From Deltaproteobacteria bacterium (GTDB lineage: Bacteria > SZUA-79 > Acidulodesulfobacterales > Acidulodesulfobacteraceae), in NCBI GenBank assembly GCA_023489335.1, contig JAMDCP010000018.1, forward strand, positions 108,601 through 172,600: a stretch of 64,000 nt of DNA, read 5' to 3'. Numbering within the stretch: position 1 is the stretch's first letter; each line of letters starts with the position of its first letter. This document shows, one piece after another, positions 33,861 to 42,761 of this stretch. The notes beneath the pieces are model-generated. The model was not told where the DNA came from. It ran no database searches and saw only the letters and a program-made list of their open reading frames with translations. The position numbers and the translations under genes are program-made.

Positions 33861-33905
33861 TTGACATAAATTGACATAAATTGATATAAATAGTTATTAT
33901 ATAAT
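33861..33905 (+). promoter_or_regulatory. Triple TTGACA-like direct repeat and promoter upstream of pilT
   Basis: Three tandem 10-mers (ttgacataaa, ttgacataaa, ttgatataaa; 33861-33890), exactly one helical turn apart, are followed by TATTAT/ATAATA sequences. Two are perfect -35 consensus boxes, with -10-like TATTAT 18 bases after the second. It is probably a promoter region for pilT, or an activator site with helical phasing. Confidence 0.5.
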
Positions 33906-33932
33906 ATATAATAATTTAATGATTAACCCATA

Positions 33933-34076
33933 CTTTTAAATTCCCCTTTTTTAAGGGGTGGTAGTAGGTGGATAAATAACGCTCTGAATTATTAAGCTTT
34001 TAAATTCCCCTTTTTTAAAAGGGGTGTCAGTCCGCCGTGGGCGGACTGACGGGGTATTTATAATTAAACTCTTCAA
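33933..34076. repeat. Intergenic hairpin repeat, copy 1 (upstream of pilT)
   Basis: A 144-bp unit about 90% identical to copy 2 at 35348-35493. It has three stems: cccctt/aagggg (33943-33958), cccctttt/aaaagggg (34007-34024) and an 11-bp hairpin gtcagtccgcc-gtg-ggcggactgac (34026-34050), followed by the conserved ggggtatttataat. The constant blocks match the other copy base for base, but the 11-bp stem does not, while pairing is kept. It resembles REP/MITE-type repeats that spread in trans. Confidence 0.85.
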
Positions 34077-34115
34077 TTTGTATAATATTAATTAATTAAA
34101 TTTAAAAGGTTAATT

Positions 34116-35315
34116 ATGCCGTCCATTGCGGATTTATTAAAAACGACTGTGGATCAAGGCGCTTCAGACCTTCATATAGCTGCGGGAACCCCTCCTCAAA
34201 TCAGGCTGAGGGGATCGCTGGTTCCGTTGAACTACCCCATATTAACCCCATCCGATACCCAGGGTATCTGCTATAGCGTTATAACGGATTCACAGAAGAA
34301 AAAGTTCGAAGAAACTCATGAACTGGATTTTTCATTTAGCCAGAAGGATGTTTCGAGATTCAGGGGAAATTTATATTACGACAGAGGCGCCATTGCAGGC
34401 GCTTTTAGGGTTATACCGCATGAAATTCCCACCATGGATACATTAGGCCTTCCTCCCATGGTTAAAGAAATTATTAAAGCGCCGAGAGGACTCGTGCTTG
34501 TAACCGGTCCGACCGGTTCGGGTAAAACAACCACACTTGCCGCTATGATAGATGCGATAAACCTGGGCAGGCACGAGCACATAATAACGATAGAAGACCC
34601 GATAGAATATGTTTTTCCCCACAAAGGCTGCCTTGTCAACCAGAGAGAAATAGGCCAGGATTCGAGTAGTTTTGCCGAGGCTTTAAAACATATATTAAGG
34701 GAAGACCCCGATGTTGTTCTTGTAGGGGAAATCAGGGATATGGAGACAATGGAAGCGGCTCTTACAATTGCCGAAACAGGGCATCTTACATTTGGAACAT
34801 TGCATACAAACTCCGCAGTTCAAACAATAAGCAGGGTTATAGATATATTCCCACCAAATCAGCAGCCCGAGGTCAGATCGTCGCTTTCGCTTTCGCTTGT
34901 GGCAGTTTTATCCCAAACGCTTATTCCCAGAATTGACAGTGCAGGAAGAGTGTTGGCCGCAGAGCTAATGATACCGAATGCTGCTATCAGAAATTTGATA
35001 AGGGAAAATAAAATTCACCAGATATACTCTCAACTTCAACTCGGGCAAGAAAAATATGGAATGCAGACATTGAACCAGGCATTAGCCTCATTGGTAAATA
35101 AGAGGATTATAAGCGAAGAGGATGCTTACAACAGGTCATCGGACACAGAAGAGTTAAAACAAGCGATAACTTCGGGGCTCACATCAAAAACGGGTATTAA
35201 CGGGACAAATATGGGTATGTCCAAAGGCGAAGCATTCATAAGCACCCCCGGAGGCGGCAAGCATGGGCAAGCCTTCGACAAACCGTTTGCAGGCATAGAT
35301 TTTAGTAAACTATAA
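34116..35315 (+). CDS. pilT: Twitching motility ATPase PilT
   Basis: 399 aa retraction motor of type IV pili. N-terminal PAS-like domain (PSIADLLKTTVDQGASDLHI), Walker A GPTGSGKTTTLAAM (about 131-143), Asp box IEDPIEYVFPHKGCLVNQRE, Walker B DPDVVLVGEIRD, His box GTLHTNSAVQTISRVID, and the PilT-type AIRNLIRENKIHQIYS that separates it from PilB. It is longer than the usual 345-370 aa because of a Gly-rich C-terminal tail (GMSKGEAFISTPGGGKHG). It is bracketed by the two hairpin repeats at 33933 and 35348. Confidence 0.97.
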   Translation: MPSIADLLKTTVDQGASDLHIAAGTPPQIRLRGSLVPLNYPILTPSDTQGICYSVITDSQKKKFEETHELDFSFSQKDVSRFRGNLYYDRGAIAGAFRVIPHEIPTMDTLGLPPMVKEIIKAPRGLVLVTGPTGSGKTTTLAAMIDAINLGRHEHIITIEDPIEYVFPHKGCLVNQREIGQDSSSFAEALKHILREDPDVVLVGEIRDMETMEAALTIAETGHLTFGTLHTNSAVQTISRVIDIFPPNQQPEVRSSLSLSLVAVLSQTLIPRIDSAGRVLAAELMIPNAAIRNLIRENKIHQIYSQLQLGQEKYGMQTLNQALASLVNKRIISEEDAYNRSSDTEELKQAITSGLTSKTGINGTNMGMSKGEAFISTPGGGKHGQAFDKPFAGIDFSKL

Positions 35316-35347
35316 TATATAAATATATAATAATAAAATTATCATCT

Positions 35348-35493
35348 CTTTTAAATTCCCCTTTTTTAAGGGGTGGTAGTAGGTGGATAAATAACGCTCT
35401 GAATTATTAAGCTTTTAAATTCCCCTTTTTTTAAAAGGGGTGTCATTTTGCCTTAAGGCAAAATGACGGGGTATTTATAATCAAACCCTTCGA
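35348..35493. repeat. Intergenic hairpin repeat, copy 2 (downstream of pilT)
   Basis: A 146-bp direct copy of the repeat at 33933-34076. The flanking blocks are the same, with one extra T in the middle stem-loop, but the 11-bp hairpin is gtcattttgcc-ttaa-ggcaaaatgac (35442-35467): most positions changed on both sides of the stem, preserving all pairs. This compensatory change is strong evidence that the structure, as RNA or folded single-stranded DNA, is what is maintained. Confidence 0.85.
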
Positions 35494-35536
35494 TCAGTAT
35501 ATCTGAACAGGGATAATGAAGGTGATGTAATTTAAA

Positions 35537-36763
35537 ATGGCTATCTATCAATGGAAAGGCAAGCGGCGTTCAGGAGAGTATTTAAAAGGGGAAATTACCG
35601 CCCCAGACCCCCGGTTTGTCGCCGAAGAACTTAGAAAAATGGATATTTACCCCATAAATATCGGAAAGAAGAATGAGTTTTTTACCCTAAGCCTTCAAGG
35701 GACAAAAGAAATCAGTCCTAAAACCAAAATTAGCGATAATAACCTGATTGTTTTTACAAGGCAGTTTTCCTCGCTGATAGACTCCGGCGTTCCAATTCTT
35801 CAGGGTTTAACTATAATGATAGAACAGCAAAAAAATAAAGAATTAAAAGGGATACTGCTTAAGATAAAAGAAAGTATCGAGAATGGCGCATCTTTATCGG
35901 ATAGCCTTAGAAAATTTCCCCGGGTTTTTAACGACCTGTATGTAAATCTTGTTGAAGCAGGCGAAAAGGGCGGTGTTTTAGACAGGGTTTTTAAAAGATT
36001 ATCGGTATATTTCGAAAAGATACTCAGGCTAAAAAGGAAAATAAAAGGGGCTATGATTTATCCTATAGTCGTATTAAGCGTTGCGGTGGCCGTCATTATC
36101 ATACTAATGACATTCGTTATTCCCGTATTTGCCAATCTTTTTGCCAGCGTCGGCGCCAAACTTCCGGCGCTGACAAGGGATGTGATAGCATTTAGCGACT
36201 TTATGAGGGCGTATATTTTATACATAATAATAGCCATTGGAGCGCTTATATTTGGCTTAAGGTTTTACCATAAAAAGGAAAGCGGAAGGAGAAATATAGA
36301 TCGTCTTTTCCTCAAGATACCGCTCATCGGCGTTTTGCTCAAAAAGGTTGCGATAGCAAGATTTGCAAGGACTCTTTCCACGATGGTCGAAAGCGGCGTT
36401 CCAATATTGGCAGGATTAGAAATTGTTTCCAAAACAAGCGGAAATAAAATCATCGAAGAATCGCTTATGCAAACTAAACAAGATGTTTCCGCAGGCGCTC
36501 CTCTTTCGACAGCCTTAAATAAAACCAATTTATTCCCTCCGTTAGTAATTCAAATGATTATGGTTGGCGAAAAGACCGGAAACTTAGACGCCATGCTTGC
36601 CAAAGTTGCCGATTATTACGATGAAGAGGTTGATAATGCCGTTACCAATTTAACCCAGATGTTAGAACCGGCATTAATCATATTTCTCGGAATAGTCGTA
36701 GGAACGCTTGTTGTTGCAATGTATTTGCCTATATTTAATCTTGGAAAAGCTATTAAAGGGTAA
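35537..36763 (+). CDS. pilC: Type IV pilus inner-membrane platform protein PilC
   Basis: 408 aa GspF/PilC family. Two related T2SSF repeats: LIVFTRQFSSLIDSGVPILQ with SLSDSLRKFPRVFNDLYVNL near 75-200, and IARFARTLSTMVESGVPIL with VGEKTGNLDAML near 275-360. Three membrane segments (about 175-200, 220-243, 378-400). It anchors the PilB/PilT motors at the inner membrane. GGTGAT-rich leader upstream; the pilS gene follows after 32 bp. Confidence 0.95.
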   Translation: MAIYQWKGKRRSGEYLKGEITAPDPRFVAEELRKMDIYPINIGKKNEFFTLSLQGTKEISPKTKISDNNLIVFTRQFSSLIDSGVPILQGLTIMIEQQKNKELKGILLKIKESIENGASLSDSLRKFPRVFNDLYVNLVEAGEKGGVLDRVFKRLSVYFEKILRLKRKIKGAMIYPIVVLSVAVAVIIILMTFVIPVFANLFASVGAKLPALTRDVIAFSDFMRAYILYIIIAIGALIFGLRFYHKKESGRRNIDRLFLKIPLIGVLLKKVAIARFARTLSTMVESGVPILAGLEIVSKTSGNKIIEESLMQTKQDVSAGAPLSTALNKTNLFPPLVIQMIMVGEKTGNLDAMLAKVADYYDEEVDNAVTNLTQMLEPALIIFLGIVVGTLVVAMYLPIFNLGKAIKG

Positions 36764-36795
36764 CAAATAATTAACCGGCATACGGTTAGCTTTAT

Positions 36796-38550
36796 ATGGC
36801 AGGTTCAATCTTAGATGATTACGAAAAAATTTATGAAAAACTTAAATTTATAATAATATTTAGGCCGCTTGCCTCTTCCGTTATAATACTCGCGTATATT
36901 TTAACCCGCTTTAATAATCTTTACAGTTATAAAAATATTGCATATTTTTTAGTAATTACCTTAGTTTGCTTATCATTCCTTTATTTTGGAATATTGCAAT
37001 ATTTAAAAAAAAGAGAAAACTTTCAATTTTTAAAATATTTTGGTTTTATTCAACTTTTTATCGATCTTGCTTTTATATCCATAATAGTATTATTTAACGG
37101 GGGGTTAAACAGTAAATTAATTTTTTTATATTATTTATTAATATTAATCGGCGGATTTATTTTTTTAAGGCTTGGAGCGTTGGTATTTTCTATCGCCTCT
37201 TCGATTGCCATCGGGCTTTTGGCAGACCTTCAATATTATTTTAATTTTCGATACCACTTTTTCTTTGCAGCCAATCCAGATAAACTGCTATTTTTGACGA
37301 GCATTAACATACTGGGGGTTTTAATATTCGGTTCGCTTTTACATCACTTTTCAGGGGGAATGAGAATTTTAAGTAAAAAGATAGTGGAAAGAGATGAATT
37401 TATAAAAAATTCACAAAATTTTAACAGGGAATTAATAAACGGTTTTTCCCAGGGGGTCATTGTTCTTGACGATAATTATATGATAGTTTTTATAAATAAA
37501 GCGGCTGTCCAGATTTTAAATTTAGATCATTTTAATCAGGTATTTTTAAATAAGGCGGGTGTTTTATTTAATTTTAATCTCCATATCAGGGATATTTTAG
37601 ATAACTTTCCTCTCCTTGTTTTAAATGGGGGCAATGAAAAATATGATATAAGGTATGCAAATAAAAACAATGAACTAAAAAGATTTGAGGTAAGGCATCA
37701 AGGTAAGATTTTAGGGTTCGCCTATACGGAGTTTGCTAATTATAAAAATTTTCCGGGAAAATTTATGCTGTTATTCAGGGATATTACCTTTATGAAGCAG
37801 GTGGAAATGGAATCAAAAATAAACGAGGGTTTAATGACCGCGGGCAAGTTTGCGGGGTGGCTCGCCCACGAAGTAAGAAACCCTCTTTTTGCCATAAATA
37901 CATCGGTAGATATTTTAAATTCGCAAACTTTGGATTATAATGGCGATGATTATAAAAAATTAATAAGCATTATAAAGACGGAAGCGCTAAGGCTCAATAA
38001 CTTAGTAAATGACTTTTTAGGTTTTGCGAAGATAAAATCAAAAAATATCGGCTGCAATAAAGGCAATTATGAGAATTTTAATCTTTTTGCAATGGTTAAC
38101 GATTTAATATCCAGGTTTTACGATTCATCGAAAAATAATGCGGGCAATAAAATGAAAATAAATATATACAATAGGATTAACTCTGACATAGCTGTCTTTT
38201 CCGAAAAGCACAGGGTTCACCAGATATTTGTCAATATTTTCCAAAATGCCGTGCAGTCCGTGCAAAAAAAGGAAATTAAAAATGGGGTAAGCATTATAAG
38301 ATTCGGTTCTAAAATAATAGAAAATAAGGATGGGAAAAAGCAACTTTTGGTATATTTGGCCGATAACGGAGAGGGGATGGATGACTTTACGCTAAAAAAT
38401 ATATTCAAGCCGCTTTTTACAACGAAAGAAGACGGGTATGGCCTTGGCCTATCCATTGTTTACTCTATACTTGAAAATCTTAACGGCGAAATAAAAGCCC
38501 TGAGCAAGACCAATAAAGGAACATTAATAAAAATAACGATACCTATTTAA
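36796..38550 (+). CDS. pilS: Sensor histidine kinase PilS
   Basis: 584 aa. Six membrane helices fill the first ~185 residues, then a PAS-like domain (FSQGVIVLDDNYMIVFINKA), a HisKA domain with phospho-acceptor His near 357 (GWLAHEVRNPLFAINTSVD), and HATPase_c with NIFQNAVQS, DNGEGMDD and GYGLGLSIVYS. The multi-TM layout and position 22 bp before pilR identify it as PilS, the sensor that adjusts pilin transcription to pilin levels in the membrane. Confidence 0.92.
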   Translation: MAGSILDDYEKIYEKLKFIIIFRPLASSVIILAYILTRFNNLYSYKNIAYFLVITLVCLSFLYFGILQYLKKRENFQFLKYFGFIQLFIDLAFISIIVLFNGGLNSKLIFLYYLLILIGGFIFLRLGALVFSIASSIAIGLLADLQYYFNFRYHFFFAANPDKLLFLTSINILGVLIFGSLLHHFSGGMRILSKKIVERDEFIKNSQNFNRELINGFSQGVIVLDDNYMIVFINKAAVQILNLDHFNQVFLNKAGVLFNFNLHIRDILDNFPLLVLNGGNEKYDIRYANKNNELKRFEVRHQGKILGFAYTEFANYKNFPGKFMLLFRDITFMKQVEMESKINEGLMTAGKFAGWLAHEVRNPLFAINTSVDILNSQTLDYNGDDYKKLISIIKTEALRLNNLVNDFLGFAKIKSKNIGCNKGNYENFNLFAMVNDLISRFYDSSKNNAGNKMKINIYNRINSDIAVFSEKHRVHQIFVNIFQNAVQSVQKKEIKNGVSIIRFGSKIIENKDGKKQLLVYLADNGEGMDDFTLKNIFKPLFTTKEDGYGLGLSIVYSILENLNGEIKALSKTNKGTLIKITIPI

Positions 38551-38571
38551 CCTGTATTCAAATTTTTAAAT

Positions 38572-40038
38572 ATGAACGAACGGTTTATAACCTTGGATAG
38601 CCCAAAGAAAAAAATATTGCTCATAGACGATGAAAAATCGATACTGGATTCCTTAAAGATACTGCTTACCTTTGAAGGCTATGATGTTGCCGCCGCCGAA
38701 AGCGTGAACCAGGCTATAAAATTTTTAGAGGAAGAAGATTTTAATCTTATCGTTTCCGATGTAAGAATGCCTGGAATATCGGGATTAGATTTTGTTGAGT
38801 TTTTTAAAAAAACGAGGCAGAATTTAAACTCTAAACTGCTGCCGATAATATTGATGACCGCCTATTCCGATGTCAAAACCGGGGTAGAGGCTATTAAACA
38901 AGGGGTTTTCGATTACATAACCAAGCCTTTCGATAATGAAGAGTTTAAAATTATCGTTAGGAGGGCGCTGGATTATTTCAGGGCTTTTGAAGAATTGAAC
39001 GCCATCAAAAGCGCTGAAACTATAAGGGGAGGGATAAAGGGAGAATCTAAAATTATAAAAAATATTTTAAATGAGATAGCCCGCGTTTCTTTAAATTTTA
39101 ATACCATTCTTATCACAGGGGAATCCGGCACGGGAAAAGAATTAGCCGCAAGGCTGATTCATGAGATTTATTCTAAAGATAACGGGACACAAAAAAATGT
39201 TCCATTTGTCCCCGTAAATTTAGCCGCTATTCCGGAAAATCTTGTCGAAAGCGAATTATTCGGCTATGTTAAGGGCGCTTTTACCGGTGCGGAAACAAAT
39301 AAAATCGGCCTGATACAATATGCCGATAACGGGATTATTTTTCTTGACGAGATAGGAGATTTGTCATTGCCGTTGCAGGTAAAGTTATTAAGGGTTTTGC
39401 AGGAGAAGTCGTATAGGAAATTAGGGTCGAACAAAGAAGAATTTATGACTACAAAGATAATTGCCGCCACAAATAAAGACCTGAATATTTTGGTTTCTTC
39501 CGGTAAATTTAGGGATGATTTATATTTCAGGTTAAATCGGGTAAACATAAAAATGCCTCCGTTAAGGGAGCACAAAGAGGATATTCCTATTTTAGCGTCA
39601 TATTTTATAAAGAGGTTTTCAAAATCGATAAATTCTATATCGCCGGAAGGGGTATCATTACTTATGGATTACGATTACCCCGGTAATGTAAGGGAACTTG
39701 AAAATATTATAGAAAGGGCATGCATTTACTGTGAAGGCGGCGATAAAAACCTTTCGCCTATGGAGATAGGCGAAAATTGTTTTCCCGATTATATTTTTAA
39801 AAAGGATAATAATAAAAACATAAATAACGATTTCGAAGGCGAATACCTTGCAAAAATAATCGAAATATTTGACCATCTTAATCATGAAAAAAAGTTATCA
39901 CTGCCTAATTTCATTAAAAATATCGAAAAAACTATCGTAAAAGACAGGATAAAAAAGGATAATTCCAGGCTGGATGCCGCAAAGAGCCTTGGTTTGTCTT
40001 TAAGGTCTTTAAGGTATATATTATCAAAAATGGATTAA
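38572..40038 (+). CDS. pilR: Sigma-54-dependent response regulator PilR
   Basis: 488 aa NtrC-family activator. Receiver (about 10-130) with D63 in IVSDVRMPGISGL and Lys in DYITKPFDN; AAA+ core with GESGTGKELAARL, the sigma-54 loop VKGAFTGAET, IIFLDEIGD and FRDDLYFRLNRV; C-terminal helix-turn-helix RLDAAKSLGLSLRSLRYI. It would drive pilA from a sigma-54 promoter, and pilA must lie outside this window. It is a clear paralogue of the regulator at 22539-23945 but carries canonical GAFTGA. truA follows after two bases. Confidence 0.95.
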   Translation: MNERFITLDSPKKKILLIDDEKSILDSLKILLTFEGYDVAAAESVNQAIKFLEEEDFNLIVSDVRMPGISGLDFVEFFKKTRQNLNSKLLPIILMTAYSDVKTGVEAIKQGVFDYITKPFDNEEFKIIVRRALDYFRAFEELNAIKSAETIRGGIKGESKIIKNILNEIARVSLNFNTILITGESGTGKELAARLIHEIYSKDNGTQKNVPFVPVNLAAIPENLVESELFGYVKGAFTGAETNKIGLIQYADNGIIFLDEIGDLSLPLQVKLLRVLQEKSYRKLGSNKEEFMTTKIIAATNKDLNILVSSGKFRDDLYFRLNRVNIKMPPLREHKEDIPILASYFIKRFSKSINSISPEGVSLLMDYDYPGNVRELENIIERACIYCEGGDKNLSPMEIGENCFPDYIFKKDNNKNINNDFEGEYLAKIIEIFDHLNHEKKLSLPNFIKNIEKTIVKDRIKKDNSRLDAAKSLGLSLRSLRYILSKMD

Positions 40039-40040
40039 CC

Positions 40041-40811
40041 GTGAACTACTTAATCGTTGCCGAATATAACGGCTTAAACTACAACGGCTGGCAGAGCCAG
40101 AATAATCCCAAAAAATCAGGGAATGTTAAGACCATCGAAAGCGAACTCTTAGAGGCTATCAATATAGTAACAAAATTTAATCCAAAATTGTTTGTTTCGG
40201 GAAGAACCGATGCGGGCGTTCATGCCCTGAATCAAGTTGCCAATTTTAAACTCCCCTTTTATTATGATATAGTTAAGTTAAAGGCATCTCTAAACGGGAT
40301 TCTTCCGCCCGATATATCCATAAAAAACATAGAGATTGTTCATGATTCTTTTCATTCGACTATCGATGCCGTTTCCAAAACATATTTATATAAAATAAAT
40401 TCGGGGTTTAAGAGCTCTTTATTATCCGGTTATTCGTGGTTCGTTAAAGAAAAATTAAATTTGGAACTTATGAAAGAAGCCGCAAAAATTTTTATAGGCA
40501 GAAACAATTTTATTAATTTTACCAAAAAAGAAAAAGAAAGACATTCAGTTAATTATCACAGGGTAATCAATGATATAAGAATATGTCAAAAAAATTACGG
40601 TTTCGATATATTTGTCGAGGGAGAAGGTTTTTTGAGACATATGGTTAGAAGGATTGTCGGCGCTATAATTGCCTGCGGCAGCGGCAAGGCAAACACGGGG
40701 CATATAGCAGATATGCTGAATGGAAAAAGTTTGGCGGGAGAGGCGCTTAATGCCCCGCCTTACGGGCTTTTTTTATACTCGGTAAAATACAGGCATAAAA
40801 ATTATTGTTGA
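40041..40811 (+). CDS. truA: tRNA pseudouridine synthase A
   Basis: 256 aa starting with GTG (MNYLIVAEYNGLNYNGWQSQ, the standard TruA N-terminus). The catalytic Asp is in FVSGRTDAGVHAL (about residue 56). Other family blocks: KTYLYKI, NNFINFTKK and GFLRHMVRRIVGAII. It makes pseudouridine at positions 38-40 of tRNA anticodon arms. It sits directly after pilR (2-bp gap), so it may be co-transcribed with the pil genes. Confidence 0.96.
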   Translation: MNYLIVAEYNGLNYNGWQSQNNPKKSGNVKTIESELLEAINIVTKFNPKLFVSGRTDAGVHALNQVANFKLPFYYDIVKLKASLNGILPPDISIKNIEIVHDSFHSTIDAVSKTYLYKINSGFKSSLLSGYSWFVKEKLNLELMKEAAKIFIGRNNFINFTKKEKERHSVNYHRVINDIRICQKNYGFDIFVEGEGFLRHMVRRIVGAIIACGSGKANTGHIADMLNGKSLAGEALNAPPYGLFLYSVKYRHKNYC

Positions 40812-40901
40812 TATTTTATTAAATTTTATTTATAATTTATTAGATAAGTATATACAAATTTTGTAATTTGTCTTATTTTTATATTTTACTGTTTTTTATA
40901 T

Positions 40902-40931
40902 AAAAGTGGGTTTTACCCGCTTTTTTTGTTT
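40902..40931 (+). terminator. Terminator-like hairpin in the rimP leader
   Basis: The stem aaagtgggt/acccgcttt (one G-U pair) around TTT is followed by TTTTTTGTTTT, and the rimP ATG lies two bases later. It has all features of an intrinsic terminator between truA and rimP, and so close to the start it can also act as an attenuator. A similar hairpin plus U-tract before rimP is known as the rimP leader in other bacteria. Confidence 0.75.
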
Positions 40932-40932
40932 T

Positions 40933-41418
40933 ATGCACGATAATTTGATAAAAGATATCGAAAAACTGACAGAGGATATCGTTATTTATTACGGATGTTA
41001 TCTTGTCGGCATTGTGTTTGCTCCGGCAAGAAGGGATAGCGGGGTAATTTTAAGGGTTTATGTCGATGCCGAAGAAGGGGTTAACATATCCCAGTTGACC
41101 GATATCTCAAAAGAATTAAGTATGATATTAGATGTCAAAGATTTGATAAAATTTAAATACACCCTTGAAGTTTCTTCTCCAGGCATCAACAAGATCATTT
41201 TAAAGTTTAACGATTATGAAAAATATAAGGGGAAAAGAGTAAAAATATCCCTGCGAAAAAAAATTGGCGGAAGGGTAAATTTGATGGGAAAAATAATCGA
41301 TGTGGAAAATAGCGGATCAGATGAAAGCTCTTCCATAAAAATATTCGACGAAATCGAAAATAAAACACAAATTGTTCCCTTCATTCAAATTAAAAAGGGA
41401 AATTTACTAATTGTATAA
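40933..41418 (+). CDS. rimP: Ribosome maturation factor RimP
   Basis: 161 aa from ATG 40933 (MHDNLIKDIEKLTEDIV). An upstream GTG at 40906 lies within the terminator-like hairpin and would add a non-family segment. Conserved blocks: YGCYLVGIVF, LRVYVDAEEGVNISQLTDIS, KYTLEVSSPGINKII and KYKGKRVKISL. RimP is needed for 30S subunit assembly. It is the first gene of the rimP-nusA-infB-rbfA operon. No Shine-Dalgarno sequence is present because the terminator U-tract occupies its place. Confidence 0.93.
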   Translation: MHDNLIKDIEKLTEDIVIYYGCYLVGIVFAPARRDSGVILRVYVDAEEGVNISQLTDISKELSMILDVKDLIKFKYTLEVSSPGINKIILKFNDYEKYKGKRVKISLRKKIGGRVNLMGKIIDVENSGSDESSSIKIFDEIENKTQIVPFIQIKKGNLLIV

Positions 41419-41458
41419 AATATATAAATTAATTATTTAATATTTAAGGAGTTTAGAA

Positions 41459-42754
41459 GTGTCTCAACTTGTCATAAATGACCTTAGTTTGGTAATAGAC
41501 CAGGTCTCCAAAGATAAAAATATCGACCGCTCTTTAGTTATCGAGGCTTTAGAGCAAGCAATACTTGCTATTGCCAGAAAAAATCTGGGTACAGGATATG
41601 ATCTGGAGGCGCATTATACCGAAGAGACGGGAGAAATAGAGGTGTTTATGTTCAAGCAGGTGGTGGATGAGGTTAAAAACCCCAGAACAGAAATCTCTGT
41701 TGAAGATGCGGTTAAAAATGACCCCGATGCCATTGTTGGAGACAGTCTTGGACTTAAAGTAGAAAAAAATATTTACGGCAGGATAGAAGCGCAGGTCGCA
41801 AAGCAGGTTATCTTTCAAAAAATAAAAGAAATAGAACATAAAAATATTTTTGACGAGTTTAATGAACGAAAAGGTGAAATTGTAAGCGGCCTTGTCAGAA
41901 AGGTTGAAAAATCGATGATAATAGTCGATTTGGGAAAAACGGAGGCGATTTTACCCAAACAAGAGCAAATATACAGCGAAACATACAAGCCAAACGATAG
42001 AATAAGGGCAGTATTATCGAACATTAAAATGGAAAAAGGGGGACCAAAACTTATTCTTTCCCGCGCTTCCGATGAATTTTTAATGAAGCTTTTTGAATTG
42101 GAAGTGCCGGAAATTTACGACGACGTCGTTAAAATCGTCAGGGTAGCGAGAGCCCCGGGGTTCAGGTCTAAAATTGCGGTTTCTACATCGGATAAAGATG
42201 TTGATCCTGTCGGCGCATGCGTCGGCATAAAGGGGTTTAGAATACAGAGCATAATTAATGAATTAAAGGGAGAAAAGATTGACATTATTCCTTATTCCGA
42301 TAATCCTGCAAAATTGGTAGTAAATGCGTTAAGCCCTGCCGAAGTTTCCAAAGTTGCCGTTAACGAGGACACAAAAACAATTACCGTTATAGTTCCCGAT
42401 GACCAGCTTGCTCTTGCGATTGGAAAGCAGGGACAAAATGTCAGGCTTGCAACAAAAATCACCGATTATAAGATAGATATTAACAGCGAATCGAAGGCCG
42501 GCAAAAAGGACCAGTCGGCATACAAGGCTCTTATGGATATACCGGGGGTTGGCGATATTATAGCAAAACTATTATATCAGAGCGGCTATGGTTCTGTTGA
42601 AGAGGTAGCAAATGCTTCTGTTCCCGAATTGGCCAAGGCTATTTCGGTAGATGAAAAGAAGGCTGAAAAAATTATAAATTCTGCCGGCGAATTTCTTGCC
42701 AGAATAAAATCGGATATGGAGCTTAAAGAAAAGATAGATAAGGAAATTAATTAA
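41459..42754 (+). CDS. nusA: Transcription termination/antitermination factor NusA
   Basis: 431 aa with a GTG start eight bases after AAGGAG. Domain order: NusA N-terminal RNA polymerase-binding domain (1-125), S1 domain (about 135-200; [20 protein letters not shown]), two KH domains ([19 protein letters not shown] and [18 protein letters not shown]), and a C-terminal helix-hairpin-helix region ([19 protein letters not shown]) that many NusA proteins lack. It controls pausing and termination and pairs with Nus factors. It lies between rimP and infB as usual. Confidence 0.97.
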   Translation: MSQLVINDLSLVIDQVSKDKNIDRSLVIEALEQAILAIARKNLGTGYDLEAHYTEETGEIEVFMFKQVVDEVKNPRTEISVEDAVKNDPDAIVGDSLGLKVEKNIYGRIEAQVAKQVIFQKIKEIEHKNIFDEFNERKGEIVSGLVRKVEKSMIIVDLGKTEAILPKQEQIYSETYKPNDRIRAVLSNIKMEKGGPKLILSRASDEFLMKLFELEVPEIYDDVVKIVRVARAPGFRSKIAVSTSDKDVDPVGACVGIKGFRIQSIINELKGEKIDIIPYSDNPAKLVVNALSPAEVSKVAVNEDTKTITVIVPDDQLALAIGKQGQNVRLATKITDYKIDINSESKAGKKDQSAYKALMDIPGVGDIIAKLLYQSGYGSVEEVANASVPELAKAISVDEKKAEKIINSAGEFLARIKSDMELKEKIDKEIN

Positions 42755-42761
42755 AAATATT

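Noticed and set aside
40855..40872. Short inverted repeat acaaatt/aatttgt after truA
   Set aside because: AT-rich 7-bp stem that is too weak to call a terminator in such AT-rich DNA; the hairpin at 40902 is far better.
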